This document shows positions 61,892-64,000 of a stretch of 64,000 bases of DNA, in pieces. The position numbers and the translations under genes are program-made. Position 1 is the stretch's first letter, and every line of letters starts with the position of its first letter. The notes beneath the pieces are model-generated. The model worked only from the letters and a program-made list of their open reading frames with translations, did not search any database and was not told where the DNA came from. Source of the stretch: Bacillota bacterium (GTDB lineage: Bacteria; Bacillota; Clostridia; Lachnospirales; Lachnospiraceae); the NCBI GenBank assembly GCA_023439505.1, contig JAEXNR010000010.1, forward strand, positions 43,480 to 107,479, in the 5' to 3' direction.

Positions 61892-63514
61892 ATGGCAAAG
61901 GAAATCAAATACGGTGCAGAAGCACGTGCCGCACTGGAAACCGGTGTAAACAAATTAGCAAATACTGTTAAAGTTACCCTTGGACCAAAGGGAAGAAACG
62001 TAGTACTTGATAAATCCTTCGGAGCACCTTTAATTACCAATGATGGTGTTACGATTGCAAAGGAAATTGAATTAGACGATCCTTTTGAGAACATGGGAGC
62101 TCAGCTTTTAAAAGAAGTTGCTACCAAGACAAATGATGTTGCAGGTGATGGTACCACAACCGCTACCGTACTTGCTCAGGCTATGATCAGTGAAGGAATG
62201 AAAAACCTTGCAGCAGGCGCAAACCCCATCATTCTCAGAAAAGGAATGAAGAAGGCTACGGAAGTGGCAGTCGATACCATCAGTAAGATGAGTTCCGCAC
62301 TCAAAGGCAAAGAGCAGATCGCAAGAGTAGCTGCAATCTCTGCAGGAGATGATACCGTTGGTCAGTTAGTAGCTGATGCTATGGAGAAAGTATCTAATGA
62401 CGGTGTTATAACGATTGAAGAATCCAAAACAATGAAAACAGAACTTGATTTAGTAGAAGGTATGCAGTTTGACCGTGGATATGTATCCGCTTATATGTGT
62501 ACTGATATGGATAAGATGGAAGCAGTTCTTGAAAATCCTTACATTTTGATTACAGATAAGAAAATCTCCAATATTCAGGAAATCTTACCTGTATTAGAGC
62601 AGATTGTACAAACCGGCTCTAGATTACTTATTATTGCAGAAGATCTGGAAGGCGAAGCCCTTACTACCATCGTACTCAACAAATTAAGAGGAACCTTTAC
62701 TGTAGTAGCAGTGAAAGCTCCCGGATACGGTGACAGAAGAAAAGCGATGCTTCAGGATATCGCTATCTTAACAGGTGGCACCGTAATTACGGATGAATTA
62801 GGTTTGGATTTGAAAGAGACCACATTAGAACAATTGGGTCGTGCAAAATCCGTTAAGGTTCAGAAAGAAAACACCATTATTGTTGATGGCGAAGGCGACA
62901 AAGATGAAATCAGTGCTAGAATTAATCAGATTAAAGCACAGATTGAAGAGACAACATCTGAATTTGATAAAGAAAAATTACAGGAAAGACTTGCTAAGCT
63001 TGCAGGCGGTGTTGCAGTAATCCGTGTTGGTGCCGCAACTGAAACCGAAATGAAGGAAAATAAGCTTCGTATGGAAGACGCTCTGGCAGCAACAAGAGCA
63101 GCTGTGGAAGAAGGAATCATTGCAGGCGGTGGTTCTGCCTATATTCATGCATCCAAGGAAGTAGCGAAATTTGCAACTACGCTGGATGGAGATGAGAAGA
63201 CAGGTGCAGGTATCATCTTAAAAGCACTGGAAGCTCCTTTGTACAGCATCGTATTTAATGCCGGTCTGGAAGGTTCCGTAGTAATCAGTAAGGTAAAAGA
63301 AAGCAATCCCGGAGTTGGTTTCGATGCTTTGACAGAAGAGTATGTAGATATGGTGGAAGCAGGAATTCTTGATCCTACAAAGGTAGCAAGAAGTGCTCTT
63401 CAAAATGCAACCAGTGTTGCATCCACTTTATTAACAACGGAATCTGTAGTTGCTAACATTAAGAGCAATGAACCTGCAATGCCAAATCCCGGAGCAGGAA
63501 TGGGTATGATGTAA
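61892..63514 (+). CDS. groEL: Chaperonin GroEL
   Basis: 540 residues. VTLGPKGRNVVLDKSFGAP, the ATP motif GDGTTTATVLAQA near 86 and the Gly-Met tail PNPGAGMGMM are all present. It folds cytoplasmic proteins with GroES. ATG follows AAGGAGG. The operon is CIRCE-regulated. Confidence 0.98.
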   Translation: MAKEIKYGAEARAALETGVNKLANTVKVTLGPKGRNVVLDKSFGAPLITNDGVTIAKEIELDDPFENMGAQLLKEVATKTNDVAGDGTTTATVLAQAMISEGMKNLAAGANPIILRKGMKKATEVAVDTISKMSSALKGKEQIARVAAISAGDDTVGQLVADAMEKVSNDGVITIEESKTMKTELDLVEGMQFDRGYVSAYMCTDMDKMEAVLENPYILITDKKISNIQEILPVLEQIVQTGSRLLIIAEDLEGEALTTIVLNKLRGTFTVVAVKAPGYGDRRKAMLQDIAILTGGTVITDELGLDLKETTLEQLGRAKSVKVQKENTIIVDGEGDKDEISARINQIKAQIEETTSEFDKEKLQERLAKLAGGVAVIRVGAATETEMKENKLRMEDALAATRAAVEEGIIAGGGSAYIHASKEVAKFATTLDGDEKTGAGIILKALEAPLYSIVFNAGLEGSVVISKVKESNPGVGFDALTEEYVDMVEAGILDPTKVARSALQNATSVASTLLTTESVVANIKSNEPAMPNPGAGMGMM

Positions 63515-63563
63515 TCAGGAATAGCTATAAATAATCATATTTTAAGCGGATAATGGATAAAGC

Positions 63564-63626
63564 AAGCCCCGAGTCTATCACATGTGACAGTTTGATCTGC
63601 ATATGAGATGGAAACGGGGCTGTTTT
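63564..63626 (+). terminator. Probable groEL terminator
   Basis: AGCCCCG (63564-63570) and CGGGGCT (63614-63620) close a 43-nt loop that contains a TCACATGTGA palindrome; GTTTTAAC follows. 63627-63893 has no gene I can support. Confidence 0.5.
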
Positions 63627-63893
63627 AACGTTACAGTTCACTCCCCATTCAAGGCCATGAATATGATTTCGACAAAGATTTCCGAAGCGGAGCCGCTCGC
63701 GCTTCGTTGCATCACGTAGCAGTACATAAGGTTCTAAAATACAGAACAAAAGTACTGACGGATGCAAATATTCCTTTTCGGAATGATTTATCGAACTCAA
63801 TGTGTTCATTATTAAATGAGGAGTGAACAGAAAAGTTTTAACGGTTTACCGGTTCATGGAAATGGGGAATTATACTAGTATTTCGTCCTCTAA

Positions 63894-64000
63894 TTAACTG
63901 GACTTTTTTACCGGTAATGTATCTATTATGATTTCTTCTGATACATCAACGTCATTAAGATTATATTTCCAATGGAAAATTACGGGTTCCTCATTAACTT
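63894..64000 (-). CDS. 3' end of a minus-strand gene cut by the window edge
   Basis: A frame open from the edge reads VNEEPVIFHWKYNLNDVDVS followed by EEIIIDTLPVKKSS and a stop at 63894. Codon use looks protein-coding. It is too short to name; it converges on groEL. Confidence 0.5.
   Translation of the reverse strand, partial: VNEEPVIFHWKYNLNDVDVSEEIIIDTLPVKKSS

Noticed and set aside
63525..63809. A 94-residue minus-strand frame after groEL
   Set aside because: It overlaps the probable groEL terminator, has no ribosome binding site, and an equally open frame exists on the other strand, so chance openness is likelier.

Overview
The window is AT-rich Gram-positive DNA, most likely from a spore-forming member of the Lachnospiraceae (Clostridia). 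Evidence is the sporulation sigma factor SigH next to rlmB and a tRNA-Thr, a SleB-type spore cell-wall hydrolase, a CIRCE-controlled groES-groEL operon, LytTR/GHKL two-component genes, strong AGGAGG ribosome binding sites, and clostridial families such as DUF1848, DUF3810, TIGR04086 and DUF6062. Family names come from recognition of the translated sequence; no database search was run.

Layout. 1-2.2 kb: a BlaI tail remnant and a BlaR1-like M56 membrane peptidase. 2.4-7.0 kb (minus strand): an AgrC/AgrA-like kinase-regulator pair, a terminator, then a small membrane protein, ABC ATPase, permease and zinc-ribbon protein. 7.3-11.3 kb: a chemoreceptor, an IS66 scrap joined to a chemoreceptor scrap, and a sigma factor with its probable membrane anti-sigma partner.

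11.4-43.1 kb is a strain-variable island. It is punctuated by a conserved noncoding repeat, always in the same orientation: a hairpin, then CTAAAAAGGGGAGG, then an arm of about 150 bp ending in paired GTTGCGTA-type octamers. The segments between copies carry small cargo: MarR plus a PNPOx-like flavoprotein; a broken AraC gene plus a Cys-rich protein; a frameshifted CPBP protease; TetR with an MMPL exporter and its partner; broken Hol_Tox-type toxins; an FkbH fragment; an AHSA1 pseudogene; and a pentapeptide-repeat protein. The last segment (24.3-43.1 kb) is a phage-like element with its own tyrosine integrase, flanked by two near-identical 51-bp copies of the hairpin core. I read the island as serial integration at one attachment site, with older elements worn down to cargo plus att arms.

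The phage-like element holds a tail assembly chaperone pair with a -1 frameshift site, a tape measure protein, an HK97-gp10-like protein, a G39P-like helicase loader, a phage sigma factor, an SPP1-gp7-like head protein, a small terminase subunit, a divergent repressor switch with three operators, and Xis and Int. I found no large terminase, portal, major capsid or lysis gene, so it is either a defective prophage or a satellite.

43.4-64 kb returns to core-type genome: a SEC-C protein, a phase-like XRE regulator, a PAS histidine kinase with an HD-GYP response regulator, a DUF4015 glycoside hydrolase, rfbC, rlmB, sigH, tRNA-Thr, tRNA-Pro (anticodon AGG, with its 3' end duplicated downstream), DUF1848, DUF3810, a SleB-type hydrolase, glnS, DUF2225, DUF6062 and groES-groEL. 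A gene on the minus strand is cut by the right edge.
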